From UMGS1649 sp045637095 (GTDB lineage Bacteria > Bacillota > Clostridia > TANB77 > CAG-465): 39,400 nt of DNA. The stretch is taken from positions 1 through 39,400 of the forward strand of contig JAZTYX010000026.1 in NCBI GenBank assembly GCA_045637095.1. Reading direction: 5' to 3'. Under the pieces are notes generated by a model, which saw nothing but the letters and a program-made list of their open reading frames with translations, ran no database searches and was not told the origin of the DNA. Below, in pieces: positions 8,858 to 16,202 of the stretch (positions are counted from its first letter, which is position 1; every line of letters begins with the position of its first letter). Both the position numbers and the translations under genes were made by a program.

Positions 8858-10088
8858 CTAATTCACGTAATTATCAAACAAGTCCTTTATTGCATTTGCA
8901 ATTGCATTAGAAAATTTTGGCGGTACTGCATTCCCAATCATTTTGTATTGTTCCATCATTGTACCAACAAACGTATAATCATCATCAAAGCTTTGTAGTC
9001 GTGCAGCTTCTCTTACCGTAATGCTTCTTGCTTGCAAAGGATCCGGATGGATGTGCCTTAATCCATCTTTGTATAAATGTGCAGGTATTGTATTGCTTTG
9101 TTCATCCCATCTTAAAACATAATACTTGTGAACATTGCTTGTTTTCCCCGTTTGTTCATAATAAAGTTCCTTTAGCTTCTCTGTAGAATTATAATAGTTA
9201 GTTCCGTGTGCAATATCATTGCCTAACAATTGAAATATTTTTTTATCTCGTTCACTATGAAATCTCGGAATGTGATTAGCTATTTTATATTCTTCGAACA
9301 AATGAGAATATTTTTTGCCTCCTTTTTTATATTCCTTTGTTGGTAACAATTTCGGCAAATCTTCGATTGCCTCCTTTACAGTCATTTTATCTGTTTTGTA
9401 TTTTGGCAAATACTTCTCATAAAACTCTCTTACTATTATTTTTGCTCTTTCCTCTCCGAAAATAATTCTTATTTACTCCTAAAAATATAACTCTTTTTCT
9501 ATTTTGCGGCACTCCATAATCAGTTACATCTATTATCGCATGTTTCAATTCATCCAATATTATATAACCACATTCCTTAAAGCTTTTTGATATTCTTTCA
9601 ATTATAAGTTTGCCATCTGGTGACGCACTTAAAATCCCTGGTACGTTTTCAAAAACAAAAAATTTAGGCTTATATCTCTCTACTACTTTCAAATAGCTTT
9701 CAAACAAGTAGTTCCTATAATCATCCTTCATACCGTTTTTATCTCGTACTCTGCCAGCTATTGAATATGCTTGACACGGTGGTCCACCAATTATTATGTC
9801 CAAAACATTTGTGCCTATTAATCTATCCAAACCCTTTCCGTTAGCATATTCAGCATCGTTTGTCCAACCCTCAAACAATTCCTTTGTTCTTTGCATATCA
9901 AATCTCATAACAATCTCTTCTGCATTATCATAATTCCATCTTTCTTTAAGTCTTTTTACCAAATTGTCACAAGGTGCTTTTTCCCATTCTACACACGCCA
10001 AAGTATCATAGAAGTTACTTTTTTCAAAGCCTTCCATTAAACCTCCGCAACCTGCAAATAAATCTATTGCATTAATTTTTCTCACCAT
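8858..10088 (-). pseudogene. C5-cytosine DNA methyltransferase interrupted by a +1 frameshift
   Basis: Two frames together make one complete Dcm-type methyltransferase. The first part (10088-9417) has DLFAGCGG (motif I), GGPPCQAYS with catalytic Cys105 (motif IV), FENVPG (motif VI) and VPQNRKRVIFLG (motif VIII). The second part has VREAARLQSF (motif IX) and IGNAVPP (motif X). The region is 1231 bases, three times 410 plus one. Removing one T from the minus-strand TTTT run (9459-9462) joins the frames smoothly into a G-E-E-R-A-K continuation. The second part alone has only a weak TTG start at 9409. It could be a real mutation, a phase-variable tract, or a sequencing error. It lies between the other methyltransferase and the nuclease. 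Confidence 0.85.
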
Positions 10089-10101
10089 ATTTCTCCTTGT
10101 A

Positions 10102-11160
10102 TTATTTTTTATCTATTATTTTTAAAATTTCTTCAGCAACAGCCCTACTTAAAAGCGGTGGCACTGCATTTCCCACTTGTCTATATTGCTCTGTCTTGCT
10201 ACCAAGAAACACAAATTTATCAGGGAAAGATTGTAGTCTGGCGTTTTCCCTAACCGTTGGAACTCTATTATATTTATAATGAAAATGATTTCTGTGTCCC
10301 GTATCAATTGTTCTACTTGGTTTGGTGCTATCATATCTTCTCCAAGCTTCATTAAATTTTCTATTGTTTCCAACACCCTCTGGAAGATCCTTAAAATTGC
10401 CTCCGTCAGGTACCAAACTAATTACATCTTTAACTTCTTGAGTATGTTTTGTCACCAAATGATTATGAATCATATCACTGTCCATTCTCATAAGCTTTTG
10501 ATATTCCGAAAACGGTTGGATTTCATAATAAAAATCTTCTTCTTCGGGTTCATCTATTAAAGAAGGCAAATCTCCTATTGCTTCTTTTGTAGAAACATAA
10601 TCTTCTTCTTTTAATTTCGGTTCAGGGAACGTCACTTCCCCTAAATCTTTTCTTATTCCAACGATAAAAATCCTCTTCCTTATTTGAGGGACACCATAAT
10701 CTGGAGCATACAAAATTTTAGAACTAAAATTATAGTTACCTAATTTATTAAATTCATCTACTATCAATTTATAAAATTTGCCATCATATAATTTTTGAAT
10801 TCCAGGTACATTTTCTATCATTATTGCCTTTGGATTAAAAGCTTTCGCTGTAATAAACATTGCCTTATACAGTCTATTTCTTATATCATCTGGATTTCGA
10901 GTGCCTGTTAACGAAAAGCCTTGACATGGCGGCCCACCTATTACTATATCAATCGTTTTATCGCCTATATTTTTCTTTATTTCATCTACAAAATCTTCTC
11001 TTAATAAATCTATATTTAACCCTTTACTTCCAGGATGATTCTTTTCAAACGTTTTTAATGCTGTATCGTTATTATCTATTCCTAATATCACGTTGCAACC
11101 TGCTTCTTGATAACCATAAGACAAACCTCCGCAGCCACAAAACAAATCTATTACATTCAT
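10102..11160 (-). CDS. C5-cytosine DNA methyltransferase (type II modification)
   Basis: This intact 352-aa enzyme transfers a methyl group from S-adenosylmethionine to cytosine C5. All core motifs are present: DLFCGCGGLSYG (motif I), GGPPCQGFS with Cys79 (motif IV), IENVPG (motif VI), VPQIRKRIF (motif VIII), the target-recognition region (about 175-290), RENARLQSFPDKF (motif IX) and VGNAVPPLL (motif X). It is first in the operon; the frameshifted methyltransferase follows 13 bases later, then the nuclease. Two methyltransferases with one nuclease fit a recognition site whose strands are modified by different enzymes, but this is inference. The start is ATG with AGGAGG 6 bases upstream. Confidence 0.92.
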   Translation of the reverse strand: MNVIDLFCGCGGLSYGYQEAGCNVILGIDNNDTALKTFEKNHPGSKGLNIDLLREDFVDEIKKNIGDKTIDIVIGGPPCQGFSLTGTRNPDDIRNRLYKAMFITAKAFNPKAIMIENVPGIQKLYDGKFYKLIVDEFNKLGNYNFSSKILYAPDYGVPQIRKRIFIVGIRKDLGEVTFPEPKLKEEDYVSTKEAIGDLPSLIDEPEEEDFYYEIQPFSEYQKLMRMDSDMIHNHLVTKHTQEVKDVISLVPDGGNFKDLPEGVGNNRKFNEAWRRYDSTKPSRTIDTGHRNHFHYKYNRVPTVRENARLQSFPDKFVFLGSKTEQYRQVGNAVPPLLSRAVAEEILKIIDKK

Positions 11161-11280
11161 TTTTTCCTCCTAATTATTTATACGATATCTATCAGATGTT
11201 ATATCATAAAACAATTCATTTTTCCATAGTAAATTTATTATTTACCGTTCTTTTTATAAATTCACCAACATATCACATAT

Positions 11281-11308
11281 TTTATTTTATCTATACCTAT
11301 GATATAAT
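11281..11308 (+). promoter_or_regulatory. Promoter for the two small membrane proteins
   Basis: TTTATT (11281-11286), a 16-base spacer and an extended -10, TGATATAAT (TATAAT at 11303-11308). The rest of the 11161-11336 gap shows only A+T-rich sequence and, for the methyltransferase operon, a possible TGATATAAC on the minus strand. Confidence 0.55.
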
Positions 11309-11336
11309 CTTTTGTATTAAAGGAGAGATTTATATT

Positions 11337-11510
11337 ATGTGGTTGGGAATAATACTAGTTGCTATATTTGTTTTACCTACTATATTAGGTATAGTTCTAG
11401 GAGTAAAGTCTCACGAGATTGCAAACAATGAAGAATCTGGTGTAGATTGGTGGACATTAGGTGCGCTTGCAGATATGCACAATAAATATGAAGATAGCAA
11501 AAGGAAATAA
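11337..11510 (+). CDS. Small single-pass membrane protein, 57 aa
   Basis: ATG at 11337 follows AAAGGAGAG by 8 bases. The peptide has one hydrophobic N-terminal helix (residues about 2-22) and a charged tail containing the segment ESGVDWWTLGALADMHNKYE. I do not recognise the family. The longer open frame upstream is ignored because the promoter lies inside it. The promoter, good ribosome binding site and a shared terminator with the next tiny gene support expression. Function is unknown; the topology resembles small regulatory or stress membrane peptides. Confidence 0.65.
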   Translation: MWLGIILVAIFVLPTILGIVLGVKSHEIANNEESGVDWWTLGALADMHNKYEDSKRK

Positions 11511-11528
11511 CATGTAAGGAGAAAATAT

Positions 11529-11609
11529 ATGCTTTTAATGATATCTATAACAATAGTTGTAATTGTAGTGATGATAGCAGTTGTGGCTAGCGCTAATTCA
11601 CAAAAATAA
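11529..11609 (+). CDS. Very small hydrophobic peptide, 26 aa
   Basis: A 26-codon frame starts with ATG at 11529, preceded by TAAGGAGA at 7 bases. It encodes an almost entirely hydrophobic peptide (MLLMISITIVVIVVMIAVVA followed by SANSQK), a single membrane helix with a short polar end. Its TAA stop lies inside the left arm of the downstream terminator. The strong ribosome binding site and operon position argue that it is translated. It could be a small membrane regulator or a type I toxin-like peptide; nothing in the sequence decides this. Confidence 0.5.
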   Translation: MLLMISITIVVIVVMIAVVASANSQK

Positions 11610-11637
11610 CGGATGAGCTTAACCATCCGTTATTTTT
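11602..11637. terminator. Strong bidirectional intrinsic terminator
   Basis: A 14-bp perfect stem, AAAAATAACGGATG with its complement, around an 8-base loop. U-runs occur on both strands, so it serves the small plus-strand genes and the minus-strand acetyltransferase. Confidence 0.85.
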
Positions 11638-11638
11638 A

Positions 11639-12010
11639 TTATTGTGTATCTTCTATTAATGTTATATCGTATGCTATAAAACTGCGTGTCCCTAATCTAT
11701 TTGTATATTTATCTACATTGTGTTCTATCATTTTTATTGCCGCCATGTTGGTTCTTCTTGTTATTGCAAAGTATTCTGGTACATCCATTTCTGTCATTTC
11801 GTATTCTAGTAACCTCATAAATTTAGTTCCATATCCTTTATTCCTATATTCTTTATTTATCTTTATATACATTCCTCTAAAAAGAGAAAACTTTCTTCTA
11901 ACCCATGCATATCCTACTGTTTTATTATTTACAAACAGTTTATAATATACCTTGTTTAATATTGTTCTTTTCCTTTTTATTGTAAATTTTTCTTTCACAT
12001 TTACCACCAC
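11639..12010 (-). CDS. GNAT-family N-acetyltransferase
   Basis: The 123-aa protein shows the GNAT core: a strand with GYAWVRRKFSLFRGMYIKINKEY, the acetyl-CoA loop RNKGYGTKFMRLLEYEM (about 57-73), and RRTNMAAIKMIEHNV (about 85-99), the usual motif-B region. GNAT enzymes acetylate amines of small molecules or protein N termini and lysines; the substrate is not predictable. It is shorter than usual at the N terminus but complete in the catalytic region. It is a single gene converging on the small membrane protein genes and sharing their terminator. Confidence 0.75.
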   Translation of the reverse strand: MVVNVKEKFTIKRKRTILNKVYYKLFVNNKTVGYAWVRRKFSLFRGMYIKINKEYRNKGYGTKFMRLLEYEMTEMDVPEYFAITRRTNMAAIKMIEHNVDKYTNRLGTRSFIAYDITLIEDTQ

Positions 12011-12065
12011 GAATATATTACCATACTTTTGTCGCTTTTACTAGTTAATTTAATATATACAGGAA

Positions 12066-12092
12066 AAGGCACCCCATAGGTAGGGGTGCCTT
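12066..12092 (-). terminator. Intrinsic terminator of the G+C-rich cassette
   Basis: AAGGCACCCC pairs perfectly with GGGGTGCCTT around a 7-base loop, followed on the minus strand by TTCC. It lies about 38 bases past the stop of the 228-aa gene. The spacer 12011-12065 holds nothing else I can name. Confidence 0.7.
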
Positions 12093-12129
12093 GCCACTTT
12101 CGTGGACTTACGATTGGACAGTGTGTTGA

Positions 12130-12816
12130 TTACTTAGCTTCGTGAGTGAGTTCAAACTCATCTTTCTGTACCACATAGAATGCGGGACCGAAGGAGCAGT
12201 TCTCAATAACGAGAGCGTCACCTACCTTGATAGGTGTAAGTTCAACACCATCGGCGCCTTCAGCAGGCCACTCGATGTCGTAACTGTTGGGGACTGCGGT
12301 GATCTTGTACTCGGTGATAAGTTCCTCTGTAACTACGATTACCATGCGATCCTCAGCTTCGGTGTGGATAAGAAGCAAGTCCTTTGCCCAGTTTACGAGA
12401 AGATCTGTGAAGAGATCCCGCTCGCGCTGGTCACCGATGGTGGCCAATACCTGTGCGTAGGTCTGTGCGCCTTCCACAGAGTGGAAACCAAGAGCTTTCT
12501 TGTTCTTAGCTTTGACAACTTTGCTTGTTTTCCAAGCGTAAGCGTCGGGGCGTTCGATCATATCCTGACCTCTCATAAGAAGCTTACCGTTGATGATTCT
12601 CATCACCATCTGGAACTGCGCCTTATCATAGGTGGTACCGTTAATGTGCTCCTTGGTCACAATGTTGAGATTCATAAGCATCTCGAGGAGAGGAATCTCT
12701 CCAAGACGATCGAATACAACGTTGTCCAAGGGGACCTTAACCATAGGCTTCTGAGTCGAAACTTCAAGAACCTTTGCCGTGATTGCCTTTGCCTCTGCGA
12801 ATGTTACCTTTGCCAT
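12130..12816 (-). CDS. Unknown 228-aa protein in a G+C-richer single-gene cassette
   Basis: I do not recognise this soluble protein. It starts MAKVTFAEAKAITAKVLEV, has no signal peptide, membrane helix or obvious catalytic motif, is rich in alternating strand/helix pattern, and has an acidic C-terminal third (DIEWPAEGADGVELTPI). Base and codon use differ sharply from neighbours: about half G+C by eye and many codons ending in C or G, where flanking genes use A or T. It has its own near-consensus promoter and terminator, so it looks like an acquired one-gene unit. The ATG at 12816 is the only plausible start, yet the strong AAAGGAGGT is about 40 bases away across a hairpin. A long open frame on the opposite strand is a composition artefact. 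Confidence 0.7.
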   Translation of the reverse strand: MAKVTFAEAKAITAKVLEVSTQKPMVKVPLDNVVFDRLGEIPLLEMLMNLNIVTKEHINGTTYDKAQFQMVMRIINGKLLMRGQDMIERPDAYAWKTSKVVKAKNKKALGFHSVEGAQTYAQVLATIGDQRERDLFTDLLVNWAKDLLLIHTEAEDRMVIVVTEELITEYKITAVPNSYDIEWPAEGADGVELTPIKVGDALVIENCSFGPAFYVVQKDEFELTHEAK

Positions 12817-12828
12817 AGTGCTAATTTT

Positions 12829-12863
12829 GCGATCCGTTATGTCAGACGAATCGCACCTCCTTT
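12829..12863 (-). promoter_or_regulatory. Leader hairpin between Shine-Dalgarno sequence and start codon
   Basis: On the minus strand AAAGGAGGT (12855-12863) is followed directly by GCGATTCG, a 10-base loop and CGGATCGC (12829-12854), an 8-bp stem with one G-U pair. Twelve bases then lead to the ATG. Folding would bring the ribosome binding site to 12 bases from the start codon. Confidence 0.6.
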
Positions 12864-12903
12864 AAAAAATTATTTTTAATGCTAAGGGATTTGACATACT
12901 TAT

Positions 12904-12932
12904 ATTTTAGCACATTATGTTAACAAAGTCAA
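12904..12932 (-). promoter_or_regulatory. Near-consensus sigma-A promoter of the 228-aa gene
   Basis: Minus strand TTGACT (12927-12932), exactly 17 bases, then TAAAAT (12904-12909). It predicts a leader of about 80 bases containing the hairpin described above. Confidence 0.75.
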
Positions 12933-12954
12933 TACTCTTTTTAACAAATTGTTA

Positions 12955-12989
12955 AAAAGATGAGAATTTTATTCAAACTCTCATCTTTT
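12955..12989 (-). terminator. Intrinsic terminator of the LytTR-membrane protein operon
   Basis: AAAAGATGAGA (12955-12965) pairs with TCTCATCTTTT (12979-12989); on the minus strand it ends in TTTTT. It lies about 35 bases after the membrane protein stop. Confidence 0.75.
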
Positions 12990-13022
12990 CTAGTTATATC
13001 AAGCCTTTCAAGCTGTTTTTAG

Positions 13023-13673
13023 TTATTTTTTTAGTTCTTTATTTAATCTCATTACTGTTATTTTTTGTTTTACTATGTTAAAAACATATAGTATTACTGC
13101 TAATAATACATATAAATTTACCCATTGTGTTATAGTGTAATCTGCAAACATTAGTGGATTTTCTAAAGTTACGTTTCCACCTAACGCCATTTTTAACACT
13201 AAATTGTTAGATAAATATCCAAGACCTACAAATGCTCCTATTAGGATAAATGCTATACCTACTTCTAGCACCGCTTTCATTTTTGAAGCTTTTTGTACCA
13301 TTAATATGTATACAAGAGTTCCAATTATTATTCCTGCTACTAGCGACAATGTAAATGTTCTTACCATTTGATATGATGGCCATGCAACTGCATACATATA
13401 GAAGTTCGCACCTTCAGCTGGGAAGTTTTCTCCTCTAAATTCTTTTGTTGCTTGAACACTTTGTTCAAAAGCTGTGTTAAGATTTTCAAAATATGCCATC
13501 ATACTTTCTGTATACTCAGCAGGTTCTGTTAGTACTTGGAACATTATTGCTCCTTCTAATGATGAAACAAAATTATATGTCATTCCAAATACTGCGCATA
13601 TAGCAATCCATATAGCTATTGTTTTTAGTAATTTCTTTATGCTAAATTTATTATTTTCTTTCATACTACTCAT
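13023..13673 (-). CDS. Four-helix membrane protein paired with a LytTR regulator
   Basis: The 216-aa protein has predicted membrane helices at about 15-35, 102-126, 134-155 and 183-205, with an extracytoplasmic loop (about 36-100) between the first two. It overlaps the upstream LytTR gene by 8 bases. Pairs of a LytTR regulator and a small membrane protein (DUF3021 or HdrM/BrsM type) are known in Bacillota, where the membrane partner restrains the regulator. This protein is larger than DUF3021 and I cannot assign it to a named family. Two ATGs three codons apart are possible starts; the first is listed. It probably controls the activity of its partner. Confidence 0.7.
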   Translation of the reverse strand: MSSMKENNKFSIKKLLKTIAIWIAICAVFGMTYNFVSSLEGAIMFQVLTEPAEYTESMMAYFENLNTAFEQSVQATKEFRGENFPAEGANFYMYAVAWPSYQMVRTFTLSLVAGIIIGTLVYILMVQKASKMKAVLEVGIAFILIGAFVGLGYLSNNLVLKMALGGNVTLENPLMFADYTITQWVNLYVLLAVILYVFNIVKQKITVMRLNKELKK

Positions 13674-14130
13674 TCCTTCCTTTTAAGAAGCTCATTATCT
13701 CCGGAGTTCTTCTTTTAGACACATCCTCTGTTGTGCCATCTTTGAATTTTACTTGTATTCTTCCTATTATGCTGGTGTTAAAACATTTAACATGATTTAT
13801 ATTTATTATTGCTGAATTGGAAATTCTTATGAACTCTTTACTTGGTAATGCTTCTTCTAAATAATACATCTTTTCTTTTATTCTAAAAGTTCCATCTTTT
13901 GTTCTACAATAGTTGTTCTTCTCTTCTGAGAAAAATTCTATTATATTTGAAGTTTTAATTATATAAAGGTCATTATTTTGTATACCTATTACTTGAGAAA
14001 GAGTTTCGTTATTTACATATGACAATTCTTTTTCTAGTCTTTCTACTAACTCATTTCTTTCAGGTGCATTTATACAAACTTCAATATCTTTATACTCATT
14101 TGAAATATTTGTACGTACATTTATGCTCAT
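13666..14130 (-). CDS. LytTR-family DNA-binding transcription regulator without receiver domain
   Basis: This 154-aa protein lacks a receiver domain. Residues about 1-55 form a small N-terminal alpha/beta region. Residues about 56-152 are a LytTR domain: VIGIQNNDLYIIKTSNIIEFF is the first strands, and RIKEKMYYLEEALPSKEFIRISNSAIININHVKCF is split by the typical FIRISNSAIINI signature. The end VKFKDGTTEDVSKRR is the last beta pair. Such regulators bind direct repeats and often control their own operon and competence, bacteriocin or envelope genes. It is first in a two-gene operon with an overlapping membrane protein. No clear direct repeat could be found by eye upstream. Confidence 0.88.
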   Translation of the reverse strand: MSINVRTNISNEYKDIEVCINAPERNELVERLEKELSYVNNETLSQVIGIQNNDLYIIKTSNIIEFFSEEKNNYCRTKDGTFRIKEKMYYLEEALPSKEFIRISNSAIININHVKCFNTSIIGRIQVKFKDGTTEDVSKRRTPEIMSFLKGRNE

Positions 14131-14150
14131 TTAACTTCCTCCTTAATTAC

Positions 14151-14179
14151 ATTTTAACACTCGTTTTTATCTCCTGCAA
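14151..14179 (-). promoter_or_regulatory. Promoter of the LytTR operon
   Basis: Minus strand TTGCAG (14174-14179), 17 bases, then TAAAAT (14151-14156) preceded by TGT, an extended -10 arrangement. AAGGAGG follows before the ATG. Confidence 0.65.
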
Positions 14180-14224
14180 TTAAATTTGCTCTCTTTAAGA
14201 TAAGTGGTATATTTTATTGGATAA

Positions 14225-14256
14225 GCGGGACTAAGCATTTAGTTCCCGCCTTTTTT
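14225..14256. terminator. Hairpin just after the ADP-ribosyltransferase gene
   Basis: GCGGGA pairs with TCCCGC and CTAA with TTAG, with one bulged T. The T6 tract follows on the plus strand (14251-14256) and overlaps the minus-strand gene's stop codon. In the minus direction the U-tract is weak (TTATCC). It probably ends the minus operon, but the strong tail points the other way, where no gene is seen. Confidence 0.5.
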
Positions 14257-16177
14257 ACAATGTTATTTGATCTACTATTATTTGTTTCTTTTGTTCTTCC
14301 GTTAATTCTGATGTATAGAATATTGCTGTATCTAAACATCTTTCCACGCTGTTTTTTACTTCCGTTTCTAATCCATCTATAGCGATTCCGCCTTCTACAC
14401 GCACTCCCTGAATACGAGTTTTAAGCGTTGTGTTTTGTCCTTCTAAAGCGGCTAATATTTGCTTTTTAGAACCATTTAGTGGTATTAAAGATGTCCCCGG
14501 TCTTGCTGCTTCTAATACTTCTCTTTCTTCATATGTTACTACTATATCTCCTCTTTGAGCGGGCATAATTTTCTTTAATGATTCTGGTAGTCTGTCTTCA
14601 CCTAGTACCTCTTTATACTTAGCAGCATATATGCTCATTTCTTCCATAGTTTTAGGCGTACTTAGACCTCCTCTTTCTATGTATTCTCTTCTAAGTCTTA
14701 AGTTCTCTATTTGTGCAGCCTTTATTTTAGACTTACCTGTTAGCTTGTCCCACAAAGAATCTTTCTTTGCTCTTAAAGCTTGCTCTTCTGTTAGAAGTTC
14801 CGCTTTTGCTTTAGCAGTTATATCTTCACCAAGTCTTACTGCAACATCTCTACCAATCATAGCTTTATTCTTTTCTTTAGTAGCATATATAGTTCTTTCA
14901 CATTCATCCATTACTTTATTTGTCATGGCAAGTTTTTCATAAAGAGCATTAAGTTTTTGATTTAGCTCACCACTTACCGCCATATCTTCTTTAGACAAAT
15001 TGTCTGGCAATTCTATAGCGGCTATTTCTCTTTTTATTTCCTCTATATTTCTCTTTAGAGTTTCAAATTTAGTCACAGTAGACGGATCCGCCTTAGTTAA
15101 CTTATCTGTTCCTATACCAAGTTGTTCTGCTTCTTTGTATAATTCTTGTTCTTCTGCATCCGGTTCACTGTAATATGCTTCAGCATTAGATACTCTAGCA
15201 AGAGTCCTATCTGCTCTTTTTAGCAAATCTTCTCTACGTCCTCTTTCTAGTTCTACTTTTCTTTTTCTTTCTTCGTCTTCAAAAGCTATTTTATCTTGTT
15301 CCAAGCCTCTTTCTATTTCTAGCTCTACAGTTCTAAACTTATCTTGAAGAATAGTTGTCATAGATTTTTTAACTTCACTAAATGACATTTTTAGTTCTGT
15401 TAATTCATCAAAAAGCTCACTTTGTCTATCTATCATATACGCTAATTCTTCGCGTTCATCTTTAGTTCTCGCACCTCTTAATGAAGCTACTCTTTCGCTC
15501 ATAAGTTCAGCTTTGAAACTTAAATCTTTATATCTTGCTAAACTTTCTTCAAAGTTAAAGTTATCTATTGTTTCTTGATGTTGTTTTCTTTCTTCTTCTG
15601 TTATATTGGCAAATTCTTGTTTCTTTACATTTGCGCTATATCTAGTAACTCCATCCATATCTTGATAGCTATATTCTTCTATTCCTTCTACCTTACTAAA
15701 TGGTGATACTAATATTTCTGATTCTGACACTTGAGTTTCATCTAAAAACTCATCCATATGTATATATGGCACATCATTTAGGGACATGGTAAATAACGCA
15801 CCATTTCTGTACTCTGTAAAACGCATAGCTATATCTCTATCTGTTGTTGTAGATAGGAATCTTCCGCTCATACCTTCACGTCTTAGTTTGTCCACTTCGT
15901 CTCTCGATGTTCCTCTATATACAGTAGTCCTGCCATCTCGTGACTGCAAACTATATTTATACATTGCTGCGTAAAGTTTTGTTAAATATTCTGTATTGCT
16001 TTCTATTCCTTCTTTTGAAAAGTCTATTAACCAGCCTTTAGATTGTTGAGCATTTATTACATCTGGATCTATATCCAAAAGCGCATTCATACTAATATGA
16101 GCATTAGATATATACCTTCTTACCGCTCCAATCTCTTCTTCTGTTATGTCTAGACTTCTATAGTCTGTTTTGTTCAT
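14255..16177 (-). CDS. Mono-ADP-ribosyltransferase domain protein with long coiled coil
   Basis: This 640-aa protein has an N-terminal helical lead (1-80) and then an R-S-E type ADP-ribosyltransferase core: VYRGT with Arg88, GRFLSTTTDRDIAMRF with Ser109-Thr110-Thr111, and VSESEILVSPF with Glu152-Ser153-Glu154. This ExE form is usual for arginine-specific enzymes, which move ADP-ribose from NAD+ to a protein or other target. Residues about 190-330 and 370-500 are strongly charged, heptad-like coiled coils; the last 100 residues are a separate, unrecognised alpha/beta region. No secretion signal or membrane helix is seen. It is last in a three-gene operon after the pseudo-dehydrogenase. Whether it is a toxin, a defence effector or a housekeeping modifier is unknown; the domain call is by motif only. 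Confidence 0.75.
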   Translation of the reverse strand: MNKTDYRSLDITEEEIGAVRRYISNAHISMNALLDIDPDVINAQQSKGWLIDFSKEGIESNTEYLTKLYAAMYKYSLQSRDGRTTVYRGTSRDEVDKLRREGMSGRFLSTTTDRDIAMRFTEYRNGALFTMSLNDVPYIHMDEFLDETQVSESEILVSPFSKVEGIEEYSYQDMDGVTRYSANVKKQEFANITEEERKQHQETIDNFNFEESLARYKDLSFKAELMSERVASLRGARTKDEREELAYMIDRQSELFDELTELKMSFSEVKKSMTTILQDKFRTVELEIERGLEQDKIAFEDEERKRKVELERGRREDLLKRADRTLARVSNAEAYYSEPDAEEQELYKEAEQLGIGTDKLTKADPSTVTKFETLKRNIEEIKREIAAIELPDNLSKEDMAVSGELNQKLNALYEKLAMTNKVMDECERTIYATKEKNKAMIGRDVAVRLGEDITAKAKAELLTEEQALRAKKDSLWDKLTGKSKIKAAQIENLRLRREYIERGGLSTPKTMEEMSIYAAKYKEVLGEDRLPESLKKIMPAQRGDIVVTYEEREVLEAARPGTSLIPLNGSKKQILAALEGQNTTLKTRIQGVRVEGGIAIDGLETEVKNSVERCLDTAIFYTSELTEEQKKQIIVDQITL

Positions 16178-16202
16178 TTATATCCCTCTTATATTATTAC
16201 TA

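Noticed and set aside
8858..10088. Two separate methyltransferase subunit genes working as a split enzyme
   Set aside because: Split C5 methyltransferases exist, but here the second frame continues upstream of its weak TTG start with methyltransferase-like sequence up to the T run. One base restores a normal fusion, so a frameshift is simpler.
10149..10376. 75-codon minus-strand frame inside the intact methyltransferase
   Set aside because: It lies fully within a gene with all conserved motifs and has no separate binding site.
5021..11160. Classical DISARM system
   Set aside because: SNF2 helicase, PLD nuclease and C5 methyltransferases are present, but drmA and drmB are not. The PLD protein fits the NgoFVII restriction family, and a terminator separates the helicase from the methyltransferase operon.
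12142..12879. 245-codon open frame on the plus strand opposite the 228-aa gene
   Set aside because: Same composition effect. Its start lies next to the other gene's stop codon, and the promoter, binding site and terminator all point to the minus strand.
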